Shown here one piece after another: positions 8,031 to 19,116 of a stretch of 64,000 nucleotides of DNA. Origin of the DNA: Mycobacterium sp. Marseille-P9652 (GTDB lineage Bacteria > Actinomycetota > Actinomycetes > Mycobacteriales > Mycobacteriaceae); NCBI RefSeq assembly GCF_902652685.1, contig NZ_CACRUY010000002.1, positions 1-64,000 of the forward strand. The letters run 5' to 3'. The notes beneath the pieces were generated by a model. The model made no database searches. It was not told the origin of the DNA and worked only from the letters and a program-made list of their open reading frames with translations. The position numbers were made by a program, and so were the translations under genes. How positions within the stretch are numbered: the stretch's first letter is position 1; every line of letters starts with the position of its first letter.

Positions 8031-9797
8031 ATGCGGCTGACCAACGTGGCGCACCTGCGGCTACCCTTCGGACGACTCTGGGGCTATGACGTGTCGGTGT
8101 CTGACCTCGGCCGGCAGCTGCCGGTGTCCTTTGACCAGCGCATACACGTTGGTGCGGGCGCACGACCCGGCTCCTGGATGGCTCTGTCCATTCGGTTGCC
8201 GACGGGGGTCAGCCGCCAATCGCTGGCCGATGCGTGGCTGGCCGTGATCGCCCGCCACGGCACCCTACGAACGGCATTCACGCCCGGGGCTGACGGCGAT
8301 CCGCGGCTGCATGAGATCGATATTCACCCGGGGGAGTGGGTAGAGCATGAGATCGCTCCGGGTCAGGCTGTCAACGACGCACTGCGAGTAGTTCTCAATG
8401 CGACCTGCTCGCCCTATCAGCGGCCCTCACATCGGTTGTGTGTGTTGGAGACCGCCGCCGGATTGACGGTGGTGATCGCTGCCGACCACGCCCACGTGGA
8501 CATGTGGTCGATGCTGGTGATCGCCCGGGACCTGTTGTCGATGCTCGCCGACGCGCGGATCGGACGCACCTTGTCGCTGCAGCCTCCGCCGGCATTTGTC
8601 GTGCACACGCAAGCACTATTGGACCGTTCCGCGGCACCGGACTACGTGCGCGAACGATGGGCACAAATCATCAGCGACAGCGGTGGGGTGATGCCACGGT
8701 TTCCGCTGCCGTTGGGTGAGTGCGGGCCGCATCCGGAACGCGTTGAAGTGCGCGACGTGTTCGATGTCGATGACGGCGCCGCGTTCGCCGCGCAGGCACG
8801 CGACGACGGTGTCTCGACGCTGGCACTCGCTGTGGTCGCCATGACTGCGGTGACCCACGAGTTGGCCGGGGCGCCGCTGCGCGCGGTCTTCCCCGTGCAC
8901 AGCCGATTTGAAGACAAATGGCACGACTCGGTGGGCTGGTTCATCACTAATTCGGTCCTGGAGTCGGCGGTCGCCGAGCCGCACGCCGCGGCCGCCGCCG
9001 TCAAAGAAGCCGTGCAGCTTGGTTCCTGGCCACTGGCCGACGTGCTGGCTCCGTGGGGTGGAATGCCCGTCGCGCCCGGCATGTTCGCGATTTCCTGGCT
9101 GGACCAAAGCAGACTTCCGGTGCGCATCGACTCGGTCGGACTCGACGCCCAGTATGTGAGCGCGAGCGTCCACACCGACGACGTCATGCTCTGGTTCATC
9201 CAGGACGAGTCCGGGCTCCATCTGCGATGCCGCTACCCAGATACCGCGGAAGCACGCATCAACGTGGGGGCGTGGCTGGACCTGTTGGTGGCGCGCCTAC
9301 AGGCACTGGCGCAGTCCTCGGTTCGAGGACTGCTGCGGGTAGCGGGCCGCACATTTCGTGTGCAGCGCGCGACGCGCGAACACGTGGGCGTGATCGCCCA
9401 GCTGCTCTCCGACGACGAGTTCGGTCAGGAGCGGGAAGGCGCCGAACTCGAACGCTACGAGGCGGCCTACGACATCGTCGTTCGCAACCGATCCAACTTT
9501 CTCGGAGTCGTCCTGAACAGTAGCGATATGGTCGTCGCGACTGTGCAATTGACGATCATCCCCGGCCTTTCCCGCGCCGGCGCCACCCGGCTGCAGATCG
9601 AGGGATTACGGGTCGCCCAAGCCGAACGCGCACAGGGTCTTGGTACTGCGCTCGTCGAGTGGGCACACAACTACGGCCGAGCACACGGGGCACGGCTGGC
9701 GCAGGTGACCACTGACGGGGCTCGGGAAAGGGCTCGGGCGTTCTATTGCCGGCTCGGGTATCACGCCGCCCACGTCGGACTGAAATGCACCATTTGA
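8031..9797 (+). CDS. Condensation-domain / GNAT acetyltransferase fusion protein
   Basis: A 588-residue two-domain protein. Residues about 1-430 form a condensation (NRPS-C/PapA-type CoA-dependent acyltransferase) domain: RHGTLRTAF at about 75-83 matches the family's RHExLRTxF motif, the catalytic HxxxD is His153-Ala-His-Val-Asp157, and SVGWFITNSV near 295 matches the later VGxFVNT motif. Residues about 445-588 form a GNAT domain with the acetyl-CoA loop in ERAQGLGTALVEWA and the C-terminal ARAFYCRLGY strand-helix. Neither domain lacks key residues. No adenylation or carrier domain is nearby. An enzyme that acylates and acetylates one small molecule or lipid is a reasonable inference; I recognise no named homologue. 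Confidence 0.75.
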   Translation: MRLTNVAHLRLPFGRLWGYDVSVSDLGRQLPVSFDQRIHVGAGARPGSWMALSIRLPTGVSRQSLADAWLAVIARHGTLRTAFTPGADGDPRLHEIDIHPGEWVEHEIAPGQAVNDALRVVLNATCSPYQRPSHRLCVLETAAGLTVVIAADHAHVDMWSMLVIARDLLSMLADARIGRTLSLQPPPAFVVHTQALLDRSAAPDYVRERWAQIISDSGGVMPRFPLPLGECGPHPERVEVRDVFDVDDGAAFAAQARDDGVSTLALAVVAMTAVTHELAGAPLRAVFPVHSRFEDKWHDSVGWFITNSVLESAVAEPHAAAAAVKEAVQLGSWPLADVLAPWGGMPVAPGMFAISWLDQSRLPVRIDSVGLDAQYVSASVHTDDVMLWFIQDESGLHLRCRYPDTAEARINVGAWLDLLVARLQALAQSSVRGLLRVAGRTFRVQRATREHVGVIAQLLSDDEFGQEREGAELERYEAAYDIVVRNRSNFLGVVLNSSDMVVATVQLTIIPGLSRAGATRLQIEGLRVAQAERAQGLGTALVEWAHNYGRAHGARLAQVTTDGARERARAFYCRLGYHAAHVGLKCTI

Positions 9798-9799
9798 GG

Positions 9800-9830
9800 C
9801 CAACTCCGCGCACCTGTGGACGTCGGCCGG
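9800..9830 (+). repeat. Direct repeat, copy 2 (rimI-like remnant)
   Basis: It starts 3 bp after the stop of the condensation-GNAT gene and matches 6936-6966 at 29 of 31 positions. Read on the minus strand it gives ...LAPADVHRCAELA, the N-terminal segment of a RimI-like protein, then stops resembling it. It is probably the scar of a duplication or insertion. Confidence 0.6.
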
Positions 9831-10129
9831 TGCGAGCGACAGGCGACGGCTTGGTATCGCGAGGTGGCAAGTTTGGGTCCGTGATCGGATGCATCCGCGT
9901 GTCGACACCGAAAGTTGTTCCGCGCAAAGCCAATTCGACTTCCTCGCGCCTCAAACTCGGCATGACGGCCTCCGTTCGGCTGGTTGGCGCGCCAGCGCCG
10001 TGGCGCGATCGAACCTGGACGACTGCGCACGGCCTATAGTTGCACCATGGGGTAGCTGCCCGAAACGTCAAGGGCGCTGACGACGAGGACTTTTCGACCG
10101 GCGCCGGGTCAGATTCGCGGGGGGAAATT
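9831..10129. other. Intergenic region before the LysB-like gene
   Basis: About 300 bp without a supported gene. The first bases continue the RimI-like remnant, and a promoter-like TATAGT lies at 10035-10040. No protein-like frame was recognised. Confidence 0.4.
10035..10040 (+). promoter_or_regulatory. -10 box (TATAGT) for the LysB-like gene
   Basis: A near-consensus -10 hexamer about 90 bp upstream of the ATG at 10130. No good -35 hexamer is seen. A GGGGGA ribosome-binding site precedes the ATG. Confidence 0.35.
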
Positions 10130-11059
10130 ATGGCGCAGCACATCGTGATCACGGCCTCGGGCAGCAACGTCTCGATGTGGGACACCACGCCGCCCCAACC
10201 CGCGGCGGTGGCCGTCGCGCTCAATCAATCGCTGTGCTACTGGCAGCCGCTGGGGAACTACCCGGCCAGCGTCACCAACCCGCAGATGGGTCAATCGGTG
10301 CAGGACGGCGTCAACGAGATCGTGCGCCTGATCAACGACGTGTATCCGCCGGGGAATCCCCGAGGCACATCGTTCATCTTGCTCGGCTATTCGCAGGGCG
10401 CCATCGTCGTCAGCCACTTCGTTCGGGACGAACTGCTCAGCGCCACCGGGCGCTGTGCCGGGCGAGCCGGCGACCTGGTGGCCGTGGGTGTGTGGGGAAA
10501 CCCGTGCCGGCTGCCCGGCTGGGCGAGCGGCAACCAATATGCGGGCTGGCCGTTGCCCGCCGACCTCGACGGCGTTGTCACCGGGGGGATCGCGGGGCCG
10601 GATTGCCTTCAGCCGCAGCACGTCGTGCCGCACCTGGCAAACCCGGTCACGCATTTCTGGGGCGAATGGGTCAACACGATCGGCGACGGCAACGACCTGT
10701 ACACCGACGCTCCGGTCGGGCCGCCGTCGGGCAGCCCGGCTGGATTGAACATTTCGACGTCCGGTCCGCCGTGGGTAAACGAGCCGCCCGCCGGCGTGTA
10801 CGAGACGCAGATCTACAACATCGTGCAGCAATGGTGGCCGAACGTCCTCGCGATCGCGCTGGACATCTTCCGGATCTTCGGGCCCGACCTGTTCGAACAA
10901 CTCATGGGTATCGCCGAGGCGGTCATCAACGGCGGTATGTTCCTCGCCGCCGGACCCAATGCGAGCCACTACACCTACGACATAACCCCGATCATCAACT
11001 TCATCGGCCAGGCCGCGGCGGAGACACCGCCATTTCCTTCCATCGCGTCGCAGATGTGA
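10130..11059 (+). CDS. Mycobacteriophage LysB-like mycolyl-arabinogalactan esterase
   Basis: A 309-residue alpha/beta serine hydrolase. It resembles phage lysin B, which releases mycolic acids from arabinogalactan: YWQPLGNYPA at about 37-46, LGYSQGAIVVS with nucleophile Ser88, VWGNPCRLPG at about 121-130, an acidic GDGNDLY segment (Asp186 or Asp189) and a late SHYTYD with His280 occur in the LysB order, as I remember it from phage D29. No signal peptide is visible, as in phage LysB. Start at 10130 is chosen for the SD and because upstream codons are not protein-like. No holin, LysA or structural genes are nearby. The cutinase gene follows. Confidence 0.72.
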   Translation: MAQHIVITASGSNVSMWDTTPPQPAAVAVALNQSLCYWQPLGNYPASVTNPQMGQSVQDGVNEIVRLINDVYPPGNPRGTSFILLGYSQGAIVVSHFVRDELLSATGRCAGRAGDLVAVGVWGNPCRLPGWASGNQYAGWPLPADLDGVVTGGIAGPDCLQPQHVVPHLANPVTHFWGEWVNTIGDGNDLYTDAPVGPPSGSPAGLNISTSGPPWVNEPPAGVYETQIYNIVQQWWPNVLAIALDIFRIFGPDLFEQLMGIAEAVINGGMFLAAGPNASHYTYDITPIINFIGQAAAETPPFPSIASQM

Positions 11060-11280
11060 CTGAAAGGGCCGGTTGCATCGGGTTTTCCGCCACAAGCTGA
11101 GGTGTACGCCTGCAAGAACATGGCCGCTCCTGCGGCGCCTGAGTGGAACGATCGGTCCGTGCACACTTCACCGGAAAAGCACCTATTTGACCGGTTCCAG
11201 AACAAATCGGCCGTGTTGTTCTTCCTTCGCATTTTCGGCCCTTGAGCCTGCCCGGAAATTCGCGGTTTAGGGAGTCGCAT

Positions 11281-12069
11281 ATGTGGGCACACTGCGCCAT
11301 GTTTGCGCGCCCCATCCCTCGTTTCCTTGCTCCTGCGATAGTCGCGACCTCGGGTGTCAGCATTTCCGTCCTCGCGACGGCGATCCCGGCCGCGGCCGCT
11401 CCGTGTCCGGACGTTCAGGTGGTGTTCGCCCGCGGCACCGACGACCCTGCGGGTGTCGGCCCGACCGGACAGGCATTCATCGACTCCCTGCGCCCCCGCG
11501 TTGGCGCCAAATCGCTCGACATATATCCGGTCGACTACCCCGCTACCTACGACTTCAAGAACGCAGCCATGGACGGAATCAGAGACGCGGACGCGCATGT
11601 CGTTTCAATGGCGCACGACTGTCCCAACACCAAAATGGTGCTCGGCGGTTATTCCGCGGGCGCGGCCGTCATGGGCTTCGTCACCTCGGCTGCCGTACCG
11701 GCTGGGATCGATCCGGCGACCGTTCCCAAACCGATGGACCCCGAAGTGGCCAACCACGTCTCCTCGGTTGTGCTCTACGCGTTGCCGAGCGACAAGATGA
11801 TGAATCTTTTCGGCGCCCCGCCGGTCATCGTCGGGCCGCTTTATCAAGCCAAGTCCATTCAGGTATGCGCTCCCGAGGACCCGATCTGTTCCGACGGGGG
11901 GAGTTTCGACGTACACAAATCGTATTCGACCAACGGCCCAATCATTGACCAGGGCGCGGCCTTTGCGACCAGTCGTCTCGGCGGAGGCCCTGGCGCCCCA
12001 GGGGGTGCGGGTCCTGGCGCGCCGGCGGTCGTCGCCGGGTCCCTGTCGCCTGGGGGCTTTGCTAGCTAG
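11281..12069 (+). CDS. Secreted cutinase-family esterase (CFP21/culp type)
   Basis: A 262-residue exported serine esterase. The signal peptide runs through FLAPAIVATSGVSISVLATAIPAAAA, followed by the mature start PCPDVQVVFARGT, typical of mycobacterial cutinase-like proteins. The nucleophile is in GGYSAGAAV; the catalytic Asp and His are in the EDPICSDGG...DVHKSY segment. A C-terminal tail rich in Gly, Pro and Ala (about residues 235-262) has no fold. Family members hydrolyse lipid esters at the cell surface. The start chosen is the ATG at 11281; an ATG at 11242 would place 13 extra residues before the signal peptide. Confidence 0.85.
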   Translation: MWAHCAMFARPIPRFLAPAIVATSGVSISVLATAIPAAAAPCPDVQVVFARGTDDPAGVGPTGQAFIDSLRPRVGAKSLDIYPVDYPATYDFKNAAMDGIRDADAHVVSMAHDCPNTKMVLGGYSAGAAVMGFVTSAAVPAGIDPATVPKPMDPEVANHVSSVVLYALPSDKMMNLFGAPPVIVGPLYQAKSIQVCAPEDPICSDGGSFDVHKSYSTNGPIIDQGAAFATSRLGGGPGAPGGAGPGAPAVVAGSLSPGGFAS

Positions 12070-12150
12070 TTCTCACCATGACAGCCCGTCGTCTTGTGCG
12101 GAGCGGCAAGCGCCACGTTCCGACATCGCGTCCCGGTCAAGGTGAGTGAC

Positions 12151-12199
12151 CAGGGGGGCGGCCCGCAACGGATAACCCATAGATCACCTGGCCGCCCTG
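12151..12199 (-). terminator. Possible hairpin after tRNA-Arg
   Basis: GC-rich inverted arms (CAGGGGGGCGGCC and GGCCGCCCTG) lie about 40 nt beyond the tRNA 3' end on the tRNA strand. No U-tract follows, so termination is uncertain. Confidence 0.25.
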
Positions 12200-12240
12200 A
12201 TGACCCTTCAAATCGGCCATTGACCTGCAAAAACGACCTG

Positions 12241-12313
12241 TGCCCCCGGCAGGATTCGAACCTGCGGCCTTCTGCTCCGGAGGCAGACGCTCTATCCCCT
12301 GAGCTACGGGGGC
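12241..12313 (-). tRNA. tRNA-Arg (anticodon CCG)
   Basis: A complete 73-nt cloverleaf on the minus strand. The acceptor stem GCCCCCG pairs with CGGGGGC before discriminator A, the D arm includes AGCTCAGGGGATAGAGC, the anticodon stem TCTGC/GCAGA encloses loop CTCCGGA with anticodon CCG, and the T arm is GCAGG-TTCGAAT-CCTGC. No CCA is encoded. It reads CGG arginine codons. It lies upstream of argS, as in other mycobacteria, and is a possible integration site for the accessory region to its left. Confidence 0.95.
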
Positions 12314-12424
12314 GGACCGATGAAGACGTCGCGCCATGGGGCTTGCAACAAGCACGCACAGACTAACGCATCACAGTGGCCGCCTAGCCACCGCAATCAA
12401 TTCGGGCGAATCCAGCCCAGCCCA

Positions 12425-12430
12425 TAGGAT
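12425..12430 (+). promoter_or_regulatory. -10 box (TAGGAT) for argS, predicted leaderless
   Basis: A TANNNT hexamer ends 8 nt before the GTG start of argS at 12439, so transcription probably starts at or next to the start codon. It would drive the argS-lysA-thrACB operon. Confidence 0.45.
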
Positions 12431-12438
12431 GGACGTTC

Positions 12439-14091
12439 GTGACCCCCGCCGACCTGGCTGAGCTGCTCAAAGCCACCGCTGCCGCGGTGCTCGCCGAGCG
12501 CGGGCTGGACGCTGCCGCTTTGCCGGCGACGGTGACGGTGGAGCGGCCGCGCAACCCCGAGCACGGCGACTACGCCAGCAACCTGGCGCTGCAGCTGGGC
12601 AAGAAGGTCGGCGCGAACCCGCGCGAGCTGGCCGGGTGGCTGGCCGACAAGCTGGCCCAACAAGACGGCATCGCCTCGGCCGAGGTGGCCGGCCCCGGCT
12701 TCATCAACATGCGCCTCGAGGCCTCCGCGCAGGCCGTGGTCGTGAGCAACGTCATCGACGCCGGTGACGAGTTCGGCCAGTCCGACGCGCTCGACGGGCT
12801 GAAGGTCAACCTCGAGTTCGTCTCGGCCAACCCGACCGGGCCGATCCACATCGGGGGCACCCGCTGGGCCGCCGTCGGCGACGCGCTGGGACGCCTGCTG
12901 TCGACACAGGGCGCCGCCGTGGCGCGCGAGTACTACTTCAACGACCACGGCGCCCAGATCGACCGGTTCGCCGCCTCGCTGATCGCCGCCGCCAAGGGCG
13001 AGCCGACGCCGCAGGACGGCTACGCGGGCGCCTATATCAACGACATCGCCGCGCAGATCCTGCAGCAGGCCCCCGACGCGCTCGGCCTGCCCGACGCGGA
13101 CATGCACGAGACGTTCCGCCGCATCGGCGTGGACCTGATGTTCGACCACATCAAGGAATCGCTGCACGAGTTCGGCACGGACTTCGACATCTACACCCAC
13201 GAAGACTCCATGCACACCAGCGGCCGCGTCGACCAGGCCATCGCACGGCTCCGCGAGACCGGCAACGTCTACGAGAAGGACGGCGCAACCTGGTTGCGCA
13301 CCAGCGCCTTCGGCGACGACAAGGACCGCGTCGTCATCAAGAGCGACGGCAAGCCGGCCTACATCGCCGGCGACATCGCCTACTACCTCGACAAGAGGCA
13401 GCGCGGCTTCGACCTGTGCATCTACATGCTCGGCGCCGACCACCACGGCTACATCGCCCGGCTCAAGGCGGTCGCGGCGGCGTTCGGCGAGGACCCGGCC
13501 ACCGTCGAGGTGCTCATCGGTCAACTCGTGAACCTGGTCCGTGACGGGCAGCCCGTCCGGATGAGCAAGCGGGCGGGCACGGTGCTGACGCTCGACGACC
13601 TGGTCGACGCGATCGGGGTCGACGCCGCCCGCTACAGCCTGATCCGTTCGTCGGTGGACACCCCAATCGACATCGACCTGGCGCTGTGGTCGTCGGCGTC
13701 CAACGAAAACCCGGTCTACTACGTGCAATACGCGCACGCCCGGCTCTCGGCGCTGGCCCGCAACGCCGACGAGCTCGGCCTGAGCGCGAGCACCGAGCAT
13801 CTCGAGTTGCTCACCCACGACAAAGAGGGCACGCTGCTGCGCACCCTCGGCGAGTTCCCGCGGGTGCTGAAAACCGCTGCGTCACTGCGCGAACCGCACC
13901 GCGTGTGCCGCTACCTCGAGGACCTCGCAGGCGACTACCACCGGTTCTACGATTCCTGCCGGGTGCTGCCCCAGGGCGACGAGGAACCCACCGACCTGCA
14001 CGCCGCCCGCCTGGCGCTGTGCCAGGCCACCCGTCAAGTGATCGCGAACGGCCTGACCATCCTCGGGGTCGGCGCACCGGAGCGAATGTGA
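12439..14091 (+). CDS. argS: Arginyl-tRNA synthetase
   Basis: A 550-residue class I aminoacyl-tRNA synthetase that charges tRNA-Arg in the cytoplasm. The N-terminal Arg-tRNA-recognition domain covers about residues 1-95; the HIGH-type motif appears as HIGG in [10 protein letters not shown] near residue 137, the class I KMSKS signature as RMSKRAG near 375, and the C-terminal DALR anticodon-binding domain includes [11 protein letters not shown]. Length is normal. The start is GTG. It lies next to a tRNA-Arg gene on the opposite strand and its stop overlaps the lysA GTG by 4 bp, showing co-transcription with amino-acid biosynthesis genes. Confidence 0.97.
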   Translation: MTPADLAELLKATAAAVLAERGLDAAALPATVTVERPRNPEHGDYASNLALQLGKKVGANPRELAGWLADKLAQQDGIASAEVAGPGFINMRLEASAQAVVVSNVIDAGDEFGQSDALDGLKVNLEFVSANPTGPIHIGGTRWAAVGDALGRLLSTQGAAVAREYYFNDHGAQIDRFAASLIAAAKGEPTPQDGYAGAYINDIAAQILQQAPDALGLPDADMHETFRRIGVDLMFDHIKESLHEFGTDFDIYTHEDSMHTSGRVDQAIARLRETGNVYEKDGATWLRTSAFGDDKDRVVIKSDGKPAYIAGDIAYYLDKRQRGFDLCIYMLGADHHGYIARLKAVAAAFGEDPATVEVLIGQLVNLVRDGQPVRMSKRAGTVLTLDDLVDAIGVDAARYSLIRSSVDTPIDIDLALWSSASNENPVYYVQYAHARLSALARNADELGLSASTEHLELLTHDKEGTLLRTLGEFPRVLKTAASLREPHRVCRYLEDLAGDYHRFYDSCRVLPQGDEEPTDLHAARLALCQATRQVIANGLTILGVGAPERM

Positions 14092-15506
14092 ACGTCCACG
14101 CCGCCGGCCCCCGGCACGCCGAGGAGACGCGCCACGTCGAGAGCCCGCCGCGACCGCAATCGCCCGAGGACCTGTTGCGGTTGGCCCCGAATGTGTGGCC
14201 GCGCAACATCGCACGCGACGAGGCCGGGGTGGCGTCGGTCGCCGGCGTCTCCGTGACCGACCTCGCCCACGAGTACGGGACCCCGCTGTTCGTCGTCGAC
14301 GAGGACGACTTCCGCGCGCGGTGCCGGGAGATGGCGTCGGTCTTCGGTGGCGGGCACAACGTGTACTACGCGGCGAAGGCGTTCTGGTGCACCGAGATCG
14401 CGCGCTGGGTCAACCAGGAGGGCCTGTCGGTCGACGTGTCCACCGGCGGGGAACTGGCCGTGGCGCTGCACGCCGACTTCCCGCCGGAGCGAATCACTTT
14501 CCACGGCAACAACAAGTCCGTCGCGGAGTTGACCGACGCGGTCAAGGCCGGGGTCGGCCACGTCGTGGTCGACTCCATGATCGAGATCGAGCGCCTGGAC
14601 GCGATCGCCGCCGAGGCGGGGGTGGTCCAGGACGTCTTCGTGCGTCTCACCGTCGGCGTCGAGGCGCACACCCACGAGTTCATCTCCACCGCGCACGAGG
14701 ACCAGAAATTCGGGCTGTCGATCGCCAGCGGCGCCGCGATGGCGGCGGTGCGGCGGGTGTTCGCTACCGATCACCTGCGACTCGTCGGGCTGCACAGCCA
14801 CATCGGGTCGCAGATCTTCGACGTCGACGGGTTCGAACTGGCCGCGCACCGCGTCATCGGCCTGCTGCAGGCCATCGTCGAGGAGTTCGGCGTCGACAAG
14901 ACCGCGCAGATCTCGACCGTGGATCTCGGTGGGGGCCTGGGCATCTCCTATCTTGCCGCCGACGACCCCCCGCCGCTGAGCGAACTGGCGGCCAAGCTGG
15001 GCGCCATCGTGGGCAAGGAGTCGTCGGCCGTCGGCCTGCCGACGCCCCGGCTGGTGGTCGAGCCCGGCCGCGCCATCGCCGGTCCCGGCACCATCACGCT
15101 CTACGAAGTGGGCACCGTCAAGGACGTCGACGTCAGCGCCACGGCGCACCGGCGCTACGTGAGCGTCGACGGCGGCATGAGCGACAACATCCGCACCGCC
15201 CTGTACGACGCGCAGTACGACGCCCGCCTGGTCTCCCGGACCAGCGACGCGCCGGCGACGCTGGCCCGCATCGTCGGAAAGCATTGCGAGACCGGCGACA
15301 TCGTGGTGCGCGACACCTGGGTGCCCGGCGACATGCGGCCCGGCGACCTCCTCGGCGTGGCCGCCACGGGCGCCTACTGCTATTCGCTCTCGAGCCGGTA
15401 CAACATGATCGGCCGGCCGGCCGTCGTGGCGGTGCGCGACGGACGCGCCCGCCTGATCCTGCGCCGGGAGACGGTCGACGATCTGCTCAGTCTGGAAGTG
15501 AGGTGA
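14088..15506 (+). CDS. lysA: Diaminopimelate decarboxylase
   Basis: A 472-residue PLP enzyme of the alanine-racemase-fold decarboxylases that converts meso-diaminopimelate to lysine, the last step of lysine synthesis. The PLP lysine lies in NVYYAAKAF, the substrate and phosphate loops are in HSHIGSQIF and GGGLGISY, and EPGRAI and GAYCYSLSS follow in family order. The annotated start gives about 25 residues more than I recall for M. tuberculosis LysA; the match begins near [10 protein letters not shown], so a later start is possible. The GTG at 14088 shares GTGA with the argS stop, and thrA follows after 3 bp. Confidence 0.95.
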   Translation: MNVHAAGPRHAEETRHVESPPRPQSPEDLLRLAPNVWPRNIARDEAGVASVAGVSVTDLAHEYGTPLFVVDEDDFRARCREMASVFGGGHNVYYAAKAFWCTEIARWVNQEGLSVDVSTGGELAVALHADFPPERITFHGNNKSVAELTDAVKAGVGHVVVDSMIEIERLDAIAAEAGVVQDVFVRLTVGVEAHTHEFISTAHEDQKFGLSIASGAAMAAVRRVFATDHLRLVGLHSHIGSQIFDVDGFELAAHRVIGLLQAIVEEFGVDKTAQISTVDLGGGLGISYLAADDPPPLSELAAKLGAIVGKESSAVGLPTPRLVVEPGRAIAGPGTITLYEVGTVKDVDVSATAHRRYVSVDGGMSDNIRTALYDAQYDARLVSRTSDAPATLARIVGKHCETGDIVVRDTWVPGDMRPGDLLGVAATGAYCYSLSSRYNMIGRPAVVAVRDGRARLILRRETVDDLLSLEVR

Positions 15507-15509
15507 ACG

Positions 15510-18855
<3,346 letters not shown>

Positions 18856-18880
18856 CCCACAGCGAGGCCGGAGCGTTTGC

Positions 18881-18909
18881 TTGCTTCCGACAGCGATGGG
18901 GGCTATCCT
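18881..18909 (+). promoter_or_regulatory. Candidate rho promoter
   Basis: TTGCTT (18881-18886) and TATCCT (18904-18909) are 17 bp apart, giving a predicted start near 18916 and a 5' leader of about 200 nt before the rho GTG. Rho leaders are often used for self-regulation; no specific structure was confirmed here. Confidence 0.4.
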
Positions 18910-19116
18910 CGGAGCCGTCCAGCAATCGCAGCATCTGCATCTGTACTGCATTGCGGCTAGGACGACCACCAATTCTTCTCGTGGACGAGGTTCGCCGCAC
19001 TCTCCGCCGATCCAGGCGATCACCGTTGCAGAGTCGATGATTGGGCGCACTCGGCGATTCTGCTGAATGCAACGACCCCCCGAATGACCTGATCAGCGGG
19101 GGAAGAAAGGAAATCC

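Noticed and set aside
18856-19116. Riboswitch or leader peptide before rho
   Set aside because: A short ATG frame (MIGRTRRFC) exists, but no conserved structure or regulatory peptide logic could be shown; only a promoter candidate is reported.
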